Of a stretch of 64,000 nucleotides of DNA, positions 45,401 to 55,469 are shown piece after piece. The number at the start of each line of letters is the position of its first letter. The stretch's first letter is position 1. The position numbers were made by a program, and so were the translations under genes. The notes under the pieces were generated by a model that was not told the DNA's origin, made no database searches, and was given only the letters and a program-made list of their open reading frames with translations. Origin of the DNA: Fulvia fulva (Eukaryota > Ascomycota > Dothideomycetes > Mycosphaerellales > Mycosphaerellaceae); assembly GCF_020509005.1 (NCBI RefSeq), contig NC_063014.1, forward strand, positions 5,704,001 to 5,768,000, written 5' to 3'.

Positions 45401-46885
45401 ATGACCAAGAACACACCCAACATGACCCGCAACCCCAAACCCATCGCCAACCCCGACCTGCCAGCGCCTCCATCAGGCAGATACCCAGCCAAATCCCACT
45501 GCCGCCGCGTGGCGCAGCACATTGCTCAAAATGGCGGGCCTACATCAGGACTTCTCTACCTCGAAGGCCAATCGACCAAAATGACCGAAGATGACGACCA
45601 GGCTTCTCACTTCCGGCAGCGAAGGCACTTTTACTATTTGACGGGATGCGATCTGCCGGATTGCGTTTTCGCCTACGATATTGCTGGCGACAAGGCCGTT
45701 TTGTGGATTCCACCTATTGATCCGGAGGAAGTGATGTGGTCTGGTCTGCCGACGTTGGTGGAGCAGGCGCAGGAGAAGTATGATGTTGATGAGGTCAGGA
45801 CGACGGAGCAGTTGAAAGATGGTGGGATTGCGGATTCGTTGAGCGAGAGTGGGATGACGGTTTTTGTGATGAAGGATCGTGCGGATCTTGCGATCTTTGA
45901 GACGACGAGGATTTTACAGGCGAAGGGTCCGAGGATTAATGGTGATTACCTCCGTGAGGCGATTGAGAGGTGTAGAGTTGTGAAGGATGAGCACGAAATT
46001 GCCATGATCCGACATGCGAATATCGTGTCGAGTTATGCGCATGAGCAAGTTCTGGCGAGTGTGACAAGGGCGAGTAATGAGAGGGAGTTGAATGCGGTGT
46101 TTGTGATGCACTGTCATGCCAACGGGTGCAAGGAGATGGCGTATGGCTGCATCTGCGCTTCCGGGACGGCTGGATCTACGCTACATTACGTTCACAACGA
46201 CCAACCGCTGGAAGGAAAGGATAACATCTTATTGGATGCCGGGTGCGAGTATAACTGTTACTGCTCAGATATCACGAGGAGTTTCCCGATTACGAAGGAT
46301 GGCAAGTTCACGAAGGAGAGTAAGGAGATTTATGATCTGGTGCATCTGATGCAGAGTGAGTGCTTCAAGATGATCAAGGCGGGCGTTATGTGGGAGGACG
46401 TGCATATGAAGGCACATATTGTTGCCGCGGAGGGACTCCAGAAGTTGGGGATCTTCAAGAAGGAGTTGAGCATTGAGCAGATTTTGGAGTCACACATCAC
46501 CACGAGATTCTTCCCACACGGGCTGGGACACTACCTCGGCATGGACACTCACGATTGCGGTGGCAATGCGAACTACGCTGATCCAAACCCATTTTTTGCA
46601 TACCTTCGTGTGCGAGGAAGGTTGCCGGTCAATTCTGTGGTCACGAATGAGCCAGGTATATACTTCCGAGAGTATCCTATGAGGCAGGAGCTTAAGGATG
46701 GCAAGTGGGATGCTGTTGTCGACCAAGGTGTTCTTAGTCGATATTGGCGGGTGGGAGGTATCAGGCTTGAGGATGATATTGTGGTCAAGGAGGATGGATA
46801 CGAGAATCTCACGACAGTCAGTAGCGATTGGAAGAGTGTGCAGGCTATGGTTAGTGGAAGCCAGCCAGACTTTGTGCCGGCGTAG
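45401..46885 (+). CDS. Xaa-Pro aminopeptidase (aminopeptidase P, PEPP-type)
   Basis: A manganese metallopeptidase of the M24B family that removes N-terminal residues next to proline. The 494-residue intronless protein has the N-terminal creatinase-like domain (HFRQRRHFYYLTGCDLPDC). The pita-bread catalytic domain shows its metal ligands in context: LLDAGCEYNCYCSDITRSFP (two Asp), FPHGLGHYLGMDTHD (His), VTNEPGIYF (Glu) and GGIRLEDD (Glu). Start ATG 45401; the internal Met at residue 8 is an alternative. It lies 210 bp downstream of mrp51 in tandem. Confidence 0.88.
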   Translation: MTKNTPNMTRNPKPIANPDLPAPPSGRYPAKSHCRRVAQHIAQNGGPTSGLLYLEGQSTKMTEDDDQASHFRQRRHFYYLTGCDLPDCVFAYDIAGDKAVLWIPPIDPEEVMWSGLPTLVEQAQEKYDVDEVRTTEQLKDGGIADSLSESGMTVFVMKDRADLAIFETTRILQAKGPRINGDYLREAIERCRVVKDEHEIAMIRHANIVSSYAHEQVLASVTRASNERELNAVFVMHCHANGCKEMAYGCICASGTAGSTLHYVHNDQPLEGKDNILLDAGCEYNCYCSDITRSFPITKDGKFTKESKEIYDLVHLMQSECFKMIKAGVMWEDVHMKAHIVAAEGLQKLGIFKKELSIEQILESHITTRFFPHGLGHYLGMDTHDCGGNANYADPNPFFAYLRVRGRLPVNSVVTNEPGIYFREYPMRQELKDGKWDAVVDQGVLSRYWRVGGIRLEDDIVVKEDGYENLTTVSSDWKSVQAMVSGSQPDFVPA

Positions 46886-47094
46886 TGTGGTCATTAGCCT
46901 CGTAGTGCACAGAACGTGAGCACATGCACATGTAATGCTGTACCCTCAGACTGTCGATCTGCCACATTACCACTTGTCAGACTGCAGGACTATCGTTGTG
47001 TACGGGTGACAGTGTCCGTCTCATAGCATCATGACATTCATCGCTATCTGTATCCGGCTGTGTCTCTTATGACCTCGCCATGCTCTTATACTCT

Positions 47095-47486
47095 CTACTG
47101 ACTGCCGTACTTGCCCTGTAGCTCCTTGACCTTGGCCACATACTTCGTCTGCGCATCGGCTGCAGTAGTACCGGCCTTGACCTCCTTCTCCCATGCGCTG
47201 TACTTGGCCTTGCCCTACAGTGACACAACCGTTAGCCCTTCCAGACGAGCACTTGAGGATTGTGTAGCTTACCTTCAAATCGAACATGCCCGGCTTGGTG
47301 GCCTTCTCGAAGTCCTCAGCGTTTCCGATCTTGTAGAGGGCGTAGAGCTTTTCTGAGTCAGTGATGTGGTAGTGGGGTAGCCGGTCGTCCTTGCGGTTGT
47401 ACCTCGAGCAGCTCGTCGTTGGTTGGGGTCTGCTTCAGCTTCTTGCTGTCCTCCGCTGCCTTGGTGAATTCTGCTGATGGGGCCAT
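47095..47486 (-). CDS. acb1: Acyl-CoA-binding protein
   Basis: ACBP binds medium- and long-chain acyl-CoA esters in the cytosol. Three exons (47486-47403, 47347-47273, 47214-47095) give 92 residues. They read MAPSAEFTKAAEDSKKL, ELLELYALYKIGNAEDFEKA, then KPGMFDLKGKAKYSAWE and VKELQGKYGSQ. The family's YALYK and KPGMFDLKGKAKWxAW-type motifs are clear. Introns are 55 and 58 nt. The first intron must use an AAG acceptor at 47348; the nearer CAG five bases earlier breaks the frame. Confidence 0.88.
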
Positions 47487-48223
47487 TTTGACGGTTGGTA
47501 TGGGGTTGGGAAGTGTGATTTGGGTTGGCAGGAAACAAGTTGAGCTCTGGTGTTGATATCGCGGGGCAATTTTGGGGAACACCAGAACGTCACTACGGAC
47601 GCACGGGACGCAAACTGTGCACGTGCCACGTGTTTTAACTGGGGTGTGATCAAGAACATTTCCCAGGAGTTCTTGACATTTTTTCTGCACTGCATCACAC
47701 CAACATGGCACGCCGTACGTGTACCCAACGATCGCCTTACACGAGTAGCCTACCGAGAACCCGAGCTCCGTTCATCCAGTCGTGTGAGCAGCCTGGCATG
47801 ATACACTGGACCACGGCTTTGCTTAGCCAGGGCCTCGATCCGCGTACTTCGGTTCATCGACACACCAGACACCAACCACGCAGCGAATGGCGACGTTCAT
47901 AATGCTATCCGCATACCTCTTCGGGCAAGAAGATCCGCCCATACAGCCCTCACGTGCCCACGTGCTGATTGGCACTCGATGACGGCCCGCAGTCAGTCAG
48001 CAGGGCGGCCTTTGGCGCAGCTCGTCTTTCGCCCTCTGATGAGCATCCGTAATCTTTGGTGTATTTTTCCTGGTGCCCTCTCTATATGACCTTCATTCCC
48101 GCGCACTTCATCACTGTGCACATCAACATCTTCGCGGCCTCGACTCGCAACGGTCCACTCACTCCGCAGCATCGCAGCTGTCTTTTCATGCTCTACGAGG
48201 CCACGGCCATCGACCAGATCAAC
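47487..48223. other. Intergenic, no gene seen
   Basis: About 740 bp upstream of the ACBP gene. Contains CACGTG-type sites near 47620 and 47950; no ORF of interest. Confidence 0.35.
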
Positions 48224-48514
48224 ATGGATCCAAGATACAGCTGTACTATCTGCACGTCTCGGTCAGCGCTCAACTCATGCGCTGAGTATCACGAAGCACG
48301 CTCGGCAATAGGACACTTGGAGGCTCATTTTGGTAGCAACCGCCTACAGCTAATGCCATATCGACTGCTCCTCGCCGCAAAACTCCTCGCAGCCCATGAG
48401 TCGTTCGAGATGCCTTCGCTAAGCTCGGCCAACTACGCAGGTACGACGATCTTGAATTCTCCTTTTCAGGAGAAGTGGCATGCCCGGAAGCAAGAGAAAA
48501 AGAAGGAGCTCTAA
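48224..48514 (+). CDS. Possible small hypothetical protein
   Basis: A 96-residue ORF from ATG 48224 (MDPRYSCTICTSRSALNSC ... KWHARKQEKKKEL). The N-terminal cysteines (CTIC, NSC) and a Lys-rich end could be real. No family is recognised, and the same frame stays open further upstream. Weak call. Confidence 0.3.
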   Translation: MDPRYSCTICTSRSALNSCAEYHEARSAIGHLEAHFGSNRLQLMPYRLLLAAKLLAAHESFEMPSLSSANYAGTTILNSPFQEKWHARKQEKKKEL

Positions 48515-50331
48515 CGGTGTAGCCGCCAGGATAACGTACTAAGGCTATGCGTCTTGCTACAATACACCAGGATGCCGTTGCGGGCGAGTATCTGCTCCAA
48601 ATCGCTTGATTTCTGAGACATATATGCAGAGCCTTTCATTGATATGACTGCGCCAGTACAGAGAGGGCGAAACGACATTGTTGACAGATCAGTACAATGG
48701 ATCTTCGAAGACTTCGTAGGTCCTTGCCAGACCGGCCAGGCGTTTCCAGGAGGAGTCTATCCGGTTGAACACGAGAGTCGACTGATACGTATCGTATGGC
48801 GGACTGGTGGCGCCGCTGGATCGCGTTGAGTCAATCCCGCTGTCGGAGAAACTCTGCCTCGGTGTTTCTGACGCGACTGGAATTTCGATCGATTGCCTCC
48901 GACTCCACGGCTTTGCGTTCAGCTTTCCCCACGATACTGGCCGTGATGACTGGTCTATGTGGCATCAGAGAGTGTGCATGGAGGTGCAGGTCTACACTTA
49001 CTTTTGACGACTTCTCGACGTTCCAATGAGACACTGCTGTCGGCCTTGACGTAGACCAGCACCCATGGACCCGGTCTTGGCTCTGCTTTGCCTCTAGTCC
49101 CAGCCATTGGATTGCAGTGTGGTACGTGGAGTCATTTCTATCGCAGGTTTTGAGACTTAGTCGACAATGCTCAGTGTGCTGAGTGGAAGACAGGGTAATG
49201 TTGAAGGATAGCGATCCCACCCTACAAGGGCGACCGGCCTGTGTTATGCTGCAAGGCCGAGTGCCAGAATGCTCAGGCATGCAGCCTTCTGCGTCAGAGT
49301 CATACGCGCACCGCCCACTTGCCATTCCGTTCGGGATACATCTCGCCTAACAATACTGGAAACGCTCTGCCACCCTCGCTTTCCCTAAGAAATCCAACTG
49401 GAGTCTATGGCGTTGCGTGGCCTCACAGGACACCTGCTCACCCGTCACAAGTTGCTTTTGTCAGTTCTGATCTCAGCCCATCGGATCACGCGCATCATCT
49501 TCACGAGCTTACGACTGGCTCTGGGCTAACATTGCGCCGACCACATGTTGTACTTCCGTCCATACCATGCCTTGCAGCCAATGAGCGACGTTCCCACTAC
49601 AACTTTTGCTAAGCCGCATACGCCCGCAGCCCAGAGCTGCTTAAGACCCACATGTTCACTGCCGATGCTGTTTCCGCCAGGAGGCTTCTGTCGCATATCC
49701 AACACGGCCTGGGGCGCTGCATGGTGCGTGATGGCCGCATGCCCGAGCATGACATTCTCGTGGTGAGTCCTAACCTTTCGATGAAAAATAGCACCGTCGA
49801 GGCCTGCCACCCCGGTCTCGTTGCACATCATTCGTGAATTCAGCATCGTCGTGGGATGTGCACCATGATTTTTCAGGCCAGGGACTTGGATTAAAGAAGG
49901 CGACTCGTATCTCTTGCAAAGTACTCAGCTTCATACTGAATCAAGATTCAGTCAGCCCAGAGTCAACAGGTGGGCGAAGCAGAGACGACGCTAGGCCCGA
50001 GTCTGAGTATGTCCGTGGATGCGCCTCACAGTACCGAACTACATGCATTGGTAGCCCACCACCTATGCTTTTGGCATATAAGCGGCATCCTCAAATCGTG
50101 AGTATCGAAGTCAGCCGTGGCAGCCCTGTATGCTGGCCAGAATGAAGTGCCACCCATTTCCAAGAGTGGGAAACACCTTCGCCCTCTGCTGCAGCGTCTT
50201 CACGCTGCAACGCCATCTGTTGCCGAGCACGCTGCATGAGGCTCTGGTCATCGCGCGAGCACTCAGCATCATGGACCGTTTAAAGGTCGCACTCACGCGG
50301 CGCGGCGCGCGGATCCAGTCCTACCTTCCGT
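48515..50331. other. 1.8-kb gene-poor region
   Basis: No confident gene. A plus-strand ORF at 48807-49007 (LSEKLCLGVSDATGISIDC) has coding-like composition but no start context or homology I can name. It may be a remnant. Confidence 0.35.
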
Positions 50332-52283
50332 ATGGCTGGCGGCTCCGAAAATCTCGCTGGATCGTCCAGTGCTGCTAGCTCATTGTCCTCATTGACAGAC
50401 ATTGGCGATGAAGGATCACGACCGGTATGGGGTCGACTCCAGAACTCAGATCCAACGGACGAGAGTCCATGGGCACGTAAGATCATTTTGTCGTTGGGTA
50501 AGTTCATTCACCGCACAATAATGGGTTATCTCATGTACCAAGACATCATCGACTTGATATAACCCAGATAGGGGTGGTGTACGGGGTTATGCATCCCTCC
50601 TGATCCTCGAGGCATTAATGCAAGAAGTGCGCAACATTGAGCGGGAAATTTCGGCAAAGAATGCAAACAAGAAAGAGGTGGAGCTCAACAAGAAGCTAGA
50701 CAAAGGCAAGCACGCTACTGCCAATGGCATACCGGGTATATCTGCCAAGAACCCCGTGCTTGCGATGGTGGAGAAAGAAAAGTCATTGGGCAAGAGCAGT
50801 ATGGCTTACTGCTGGCATACCAACTCTGGCGACGGGCCTGAGATCCACGAATACTTTTGGCCACACCACTACATCGACTATTTTGTGGGGACGAGCACCG
50901 GCGGATAAGCAATGAACAGCCATTGCCTCAAAGTCCTTGAACTTACGTCGCGCAGCCTAAGTGCCATCATGCTGGGTCGGCTCCAGCTACGTGCCGACGA
51001 AGCCTTGGAACAGTACAGTGTTGTGGGAGCGAAGGTGTTTGCACGCAAACGCTACGATTTGTTGACCATGTATGGAGTGGTCAAGAATCGCTACAAGTCT
51101 AGATACCTGGCGCGAGCGTTTCAAGCTATCTCGGCACGAAGTCGACTCGATACGCCGGCAAAGCCACCAAACGGCAATGGCGAGGTGAAGAAGGCGAAGA
51201 CCGCGCTGGGTAGAAAGTACGATAGGATCAAGGCCGACGAGCGCCAGGCCAAACACGTGCGATTAGCCAATGGCAATCCTGACGGTCCCAGAACGTGAGT
51301 AGGTCTCGTGCCTTGGTATCAGCTCTAACTTGATACAGTATCGTTGTCGCTCATGGTGGAGATGACGCCTTGGAAGTCCAGCTCTTCCGAAGCTACGACC
51401 ATCCAGTCCCGAACGAGCCTGCAGACGCGCGAGGCAGCAACCGACCACCGCGTCCAAAGCATCACAGGCCACTCGCTGCTGCCAACGTCCCATTATGGAA
51501 GAGACAAACCGCAGACTGACCAAATACATGATCGCAACATTGTCAACGCTTTTAGCAAGCGTAGGGCTTTCCAGAATAAAGTGCTGGGAGTCCGAGGCGA
51601 AACACGTGGACTTTTCTCAGACGGTGATCAACGGTCGCCCGGAAGGCTCCGCGCGAATCGAATACCTACGGTTCAATGTGTCCTACCAGTACGACGTCAG
51701 GGGAGGCACCCAGCCTACAAAGTACCGTTTAAGCAAGATCAAGCTGGGTGAATGGCGTGGGGAGGATGGCGCCACTATCAAACAGTACATGCAGGATGCC
51801 GTGACGGAGTACTTGAACTCGCCTGGTCAACGTGATCGGATACACGATTGTGCCAAGGCCATGGTTGAGGTGCGGCGTGAAAGGCAGCGCACGGTGCGAT
51901 GGGAACCTTTCGCAATGCACGTCGAGTACATCTGTCCAGTCGAGGGGCAGAAGTGCGAAGGTCAAACGTTCGAATCGAGGTCGAAGTTGCGGCAGCACGC
52001 GGTCGAGCAGCGTGGCTTTGTCTGGAAAGTCATGTGTGTTGGGAGCGATCGTAAGGTCTTGTTCCAGTGGGCGTGCTTGTGGGATCAGTGCGGTGAAAGA
52101 CAAGTTTCCGTCTTCGCTGACGACGCAACGTTCAAGAGGCACCTGGCCGACTACCACAACAATAACGAACCCACCGTCATGGAAGACAGCCAATTCGAGT
52201 CGTGGCTAAATAGCGGACTCAAGGTGAAGACGCCCGCCATCTCCAGGACGCAAACGATGGCAAGCTATCTTAATCCAGGATGA
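50332..52283 (+). pseudogene. Damaged patatin-like phospholipase with C-terminal zinc-finger-like tail
   Basis: The exon from ATG 50332 and a 70-nt intron (50498-50567) lead to ILSLDRGGVRGYASLLILEAL. This is the patatin oxyanion loop, but DGGGVRGY has become DRGGVRGY. The nucleophile motif HYIDYFVGTSTGG is intact. It should be spliced to LSAIMLGRLQLRADEAL, but the expected donor at 50905 reads ATAAGC instead of GTAAGC; the acceptor CGCAG at 50955 fits. After a third intron (51295-51338) the frame stops at TGA following HPVPNEP-type sequence. The catalytic Asp domain is missing before an open frame to 52283. That frame has a helical domain and C2H2-like cysteine/histidine pairs (YICPVEGQKC ... 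H). Confidence 0.68.
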
Positions 52284-52948
52284 AAGACGATTTGACGACA
52301 CTAAGTTTTTGATTCGTCTCCTTGGACGCCACACAAACATACCACCAGCATGACTGCGAAAGAACTTGATGCAGTGCTCGAGCTGGGCGCGAGGCCTCAA
52401 TACGGACGTGATTGGGTCAAACTCTTGGATTGTCACCACTCGCGCGGCGTTGACACAGAGTCGAATAAAGGGCGCTGCCCGCATTACTCTCCGCACACAA
52501 AACCCAAACATTGTCTCGACTCGCACGATCAAGAGTGCTTGTGCGCAGCCTACAGATTCATCGGGGCGTCATTTGCAGTCAAATGGCTACAGTTTTGGGT
52601 CACTGTAATGTGTAATCAGGCCATAGCTTTGCACTTCTTTGCGGCCATAGACCGTGCATTTATACTCCGTGCGCGGATAGTATTAGAATATATCCAGGGA
52701 TCATCCTTAGAAGAACAAAAGCCCGCCTTGAGAGCCTTGAGAGATTGCCCTCTACGCAGAGCATCGTGCATCTGTCCACGTGAGTGGGTCTCGAGCTCAG
52801 CCCGTGGTGGCGCATTCCTGCATGAACGCTTCGTCCTCCAAGCCACCTTGTATTCTGAGCTTCGCCCCGTTGCAATTTGAGGCCGCCTCCAGTCGCGAAT
52901 AACCGCAAGCTCGCGGCAAGATGCAAGCAAGACTCCTAAGACTCCAAC
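52284..52948 (+). other. Region with a possible gene remnant
   Basis: An ORF from ATG 52350 starts convincingly (MTAKELDAVLELGARPQYG) but degenerates into cysteine/arginine-rich sequence. It may be the 5' part of a decayed gene related to the CorA-like relic that follows. Confidence 0.25.
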
Positions 52949-54489
52949 ATGGAAATGCTATCACACTCTACGATCATGGACCAGTCAAGAGAACGATTCC
53001 TGTGCCAAGCTGAGACAGAAGGACGTCTCTCTGAACAGGACTCGAAGTACCACATATTCAGCTTACAAGCAGTAAGTCGTGCATTTATTGACGAGCCGCG
53101 TGGTGGTTGACTTGCCACCGTAGGATGGCGCCATCGAGCATGAAGTTCAGTTCGATGTAGTGAGCCAAGCGCCAGCAAGCGGAAAGTCCGAGAAGCACGA
53201 TACACCGCGTCGAACGATTGACTACCAGAGAGGACTAAATAGTGCTCTGAGATGCGTCTTACAAAGCAAAAGGCCCAAGCACAGAAGTGGCCATCCTGAT
53301 GCTCTGCCTTTCAGAAGCGCCGAAGCCATGCGAACAGTCTTCCAGAATTTGAGCCTTCCATCAGCATACTTCGAGATAGCTGATGGCTCGCCGGCTACTG
53401 CCCAGTCGTATACATTCAAGACACAAAGTCACAATCCTCTCCGATTAGAGCTTGTAGCACATTGCATTACCAAGCAAGGAGACTGGGCCGTGGCTCTCAC
53501 TCACTCTGCTTCAACAGGATCTACCACCGTGTTCTGGAGTCTAGACGAGCGAATAGACTCTTCGCGGCTTAGCGAAGATCTACTAGCGTTTCCTCAACAT
53601 GCTATACATCCAATGCTAATCCCATGCATCATGTTCGCCGCAACCCTCCGGATGGCAGTCGAGCGGCGGCATATGATCAAAGACCGATTACAAATGCTAG
53701 AAGACTCCATACCACGCATTGGCCGAACAGTATCCATCATCTCCGAGAAAGTGCATGAGCAAGATGCTGCTTTCGAGGACTCGCACGACTTCGACAGGCT
53801 GTTCAATCTACTCCACAGCTGCAGGAAAGATCAAGCAAGCAGAAAGGGCAGGTACGACTTCTGACAAAGCTTCCGTGACGTGATAGAGCAAGGTTTTCTG
53901 TATTTCGAGAGCCTACTAAAGAAGCAGCCAAACGAAGAGCACTTCCAGATCAATGCAGAGCTGAAGCGATGGTACGATATTACATGGCAACGGATCGAGA
54001 GTCTGATGGCTCGAGACAAAGACCACATCGACAGGGTAGAGAACTTCTCTCAGACCGTCAGTCCTCCAACACGCCTGTAGAGATCCATGAACTGACGTAC
54101 CCGGAGCTTTACAGCCTGATCCAGCAGCGGGAGATCCAACTCCAATCGAGTATCGCAAGAGCTGCGCAGCGAGATAGCGAGGGCATGAAGTATATCGCGG
54201 TACTTGGCTCGATCTTTCTACCGGCCAGCTTGATCGCGGTAAGCCATCGTAAGGACCGTGGCACAACGACGCTGACCTGTGTCAGACCATCCTGAACGTC
54301 CCCGTGTTCCAATTTGCTCGGGGCCCAACACTATTTGGTGCGTATATGGCCATCACGATCCCTTTCTCAGCGATCGTGGTCTATCTGTGTCTCAGCCGTC
54401 CGTACTGGATCAAGTGGCGACAGGGACGATCATTCACGAGGAGACGGGGTGATGTGTCGATGAAACGCACAGCGACAGGGATGGCGTGA
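52949..54489 (+). pseudogene. Decayed CorA-like Mg2+ transporter-type gene
   Basis: Exon 1 (52949-53071) and a 52-nt intron (GTAAGT ... GTAG) lead to a long helical cytoplasmic region. The frame hits TGA at 53862-53864 (RYDF/QSFRDVIEQGFLYFE), yet coding resumes in the same frame straight after it. A second lesion near 54057 shifts the frame (ENFSQT to SSNTPVEIHELTYPEL). A 47-nt intron (54239-54285) splits the hallmark of fungal CorA-like proteins: MKYIAVLGSIFLPASLIA/TILNVPVFQF, followed by a second membrane helix (MAITIPFSAIVVYLCL). The GMN motif typical of true CorA is absent, as in many fungal relatives. Two independent lesions argue for a pseudogene. Confidence 0.68.
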
Positions 54490-54974
54490 GCATGGTGCTC
54501 TTGGAAGATGGCAGTAGCCAGAGCGTATTATGGATTCTTCGACCATCAATCAGCACAGTGGCATCATCACCCAGGTCACGGAGATCGAAGTGATCCGCGC
54601 CTCTTCCACGCGCCTCTGTGCAAACGTGTCGATGCTTCGAGAGGACTCTAGAGGACTATGCATTCACAACAGAGCCTCTAAGAGCAAAGACTTACTTTGT
54701 GTATATATCTGAGGTCGTCAGGGCCACGAGGCGACGACAATAGACCCACTACTCTGATCACGGGGACAATTGCTTACATTCACATGCGAATCCACTTCTA
54801 TTCCCTTCTTTCTTCCCTCTGAGTCGCAATGCTCTACGACCCTCTACAAGACAGGTCTATACACCACCACAACGCCGTCAAGATCACCTCTGTACTTTTA
54901 TCTCACCTTCTCGAGCCACAGTATGCTAACCTATGCACGAAGCGACACGCCTCTTTCACTCCCCCACGCCCAGC
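54490..54974. other. Intergenic, no gene seen
   Basis: About 485 bp; pyrimidine-rich DNA upstream of the next small gene. Confidence 0.3.
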
Positions 54975-55341
54975 ATGTGCAAACGCAAGCCACCGTCAAA
55001 ATACCGCGACTGTCCGCACATGCAGTTCCCGGTCGCGCGTATCAGTGAATACTGCGTACAGACCAGTAAGTGAAAGGACATTAGGGAGGGATGAATGCAT
55101 GTGCTGACATATGATAGTCCAAGACAACTTACGGGCCGCACGTGAAGGCTTTTCATTCTCCATCTGGCCTTGCGCGTCAATGCCTCCACCCACCATTGAG
55201 GTGCTAGGGCAGTGCGAGCTCTGCCATCCTCGCAAGGGAGACCGTCTGATTTTGGCGAGTATCAACGAAGCGGCGCTGACCGCGGCACGTGAGAGGGAGG
55301 CGGGAAGTGAAAGTGGGGAGGAGAATGTCCCGCCTTCGTAG
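54975..55341 (+). CDS. Small conserved-looking fungal protein with Cys pairs
   Basis: ATG 54975 starts MCKRKPPSKYRDCPHMQFP. A 52-nt intron (55066-55117, GTAAGT ... GATAG) joins TIQDNLRAAREGFSFSIWPC, then the pair GQCELCHPRKG and a helical acidic tail ending ENVPPS. The total is 104 residues in a perfect frame. The layout (MC start, CxH, later CxxC) resembles the many short fungal proteins that may bind one zinc. No function is known. It converges on the aminopeptidase gene with about 130 bp between stops. Confidence 0.6.
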
Positions 55342-55469
55342 CATATGGTACCGTAATATCGCGTCGGGGATCGGCGTCTCCGAAGATACTATACGACCAG
55401 GCAAGCAGAGCGCGCTGCCCACTATTCACGCTGGATTTGTTTGCAGATATGCATCCCCTGCACACCGCG

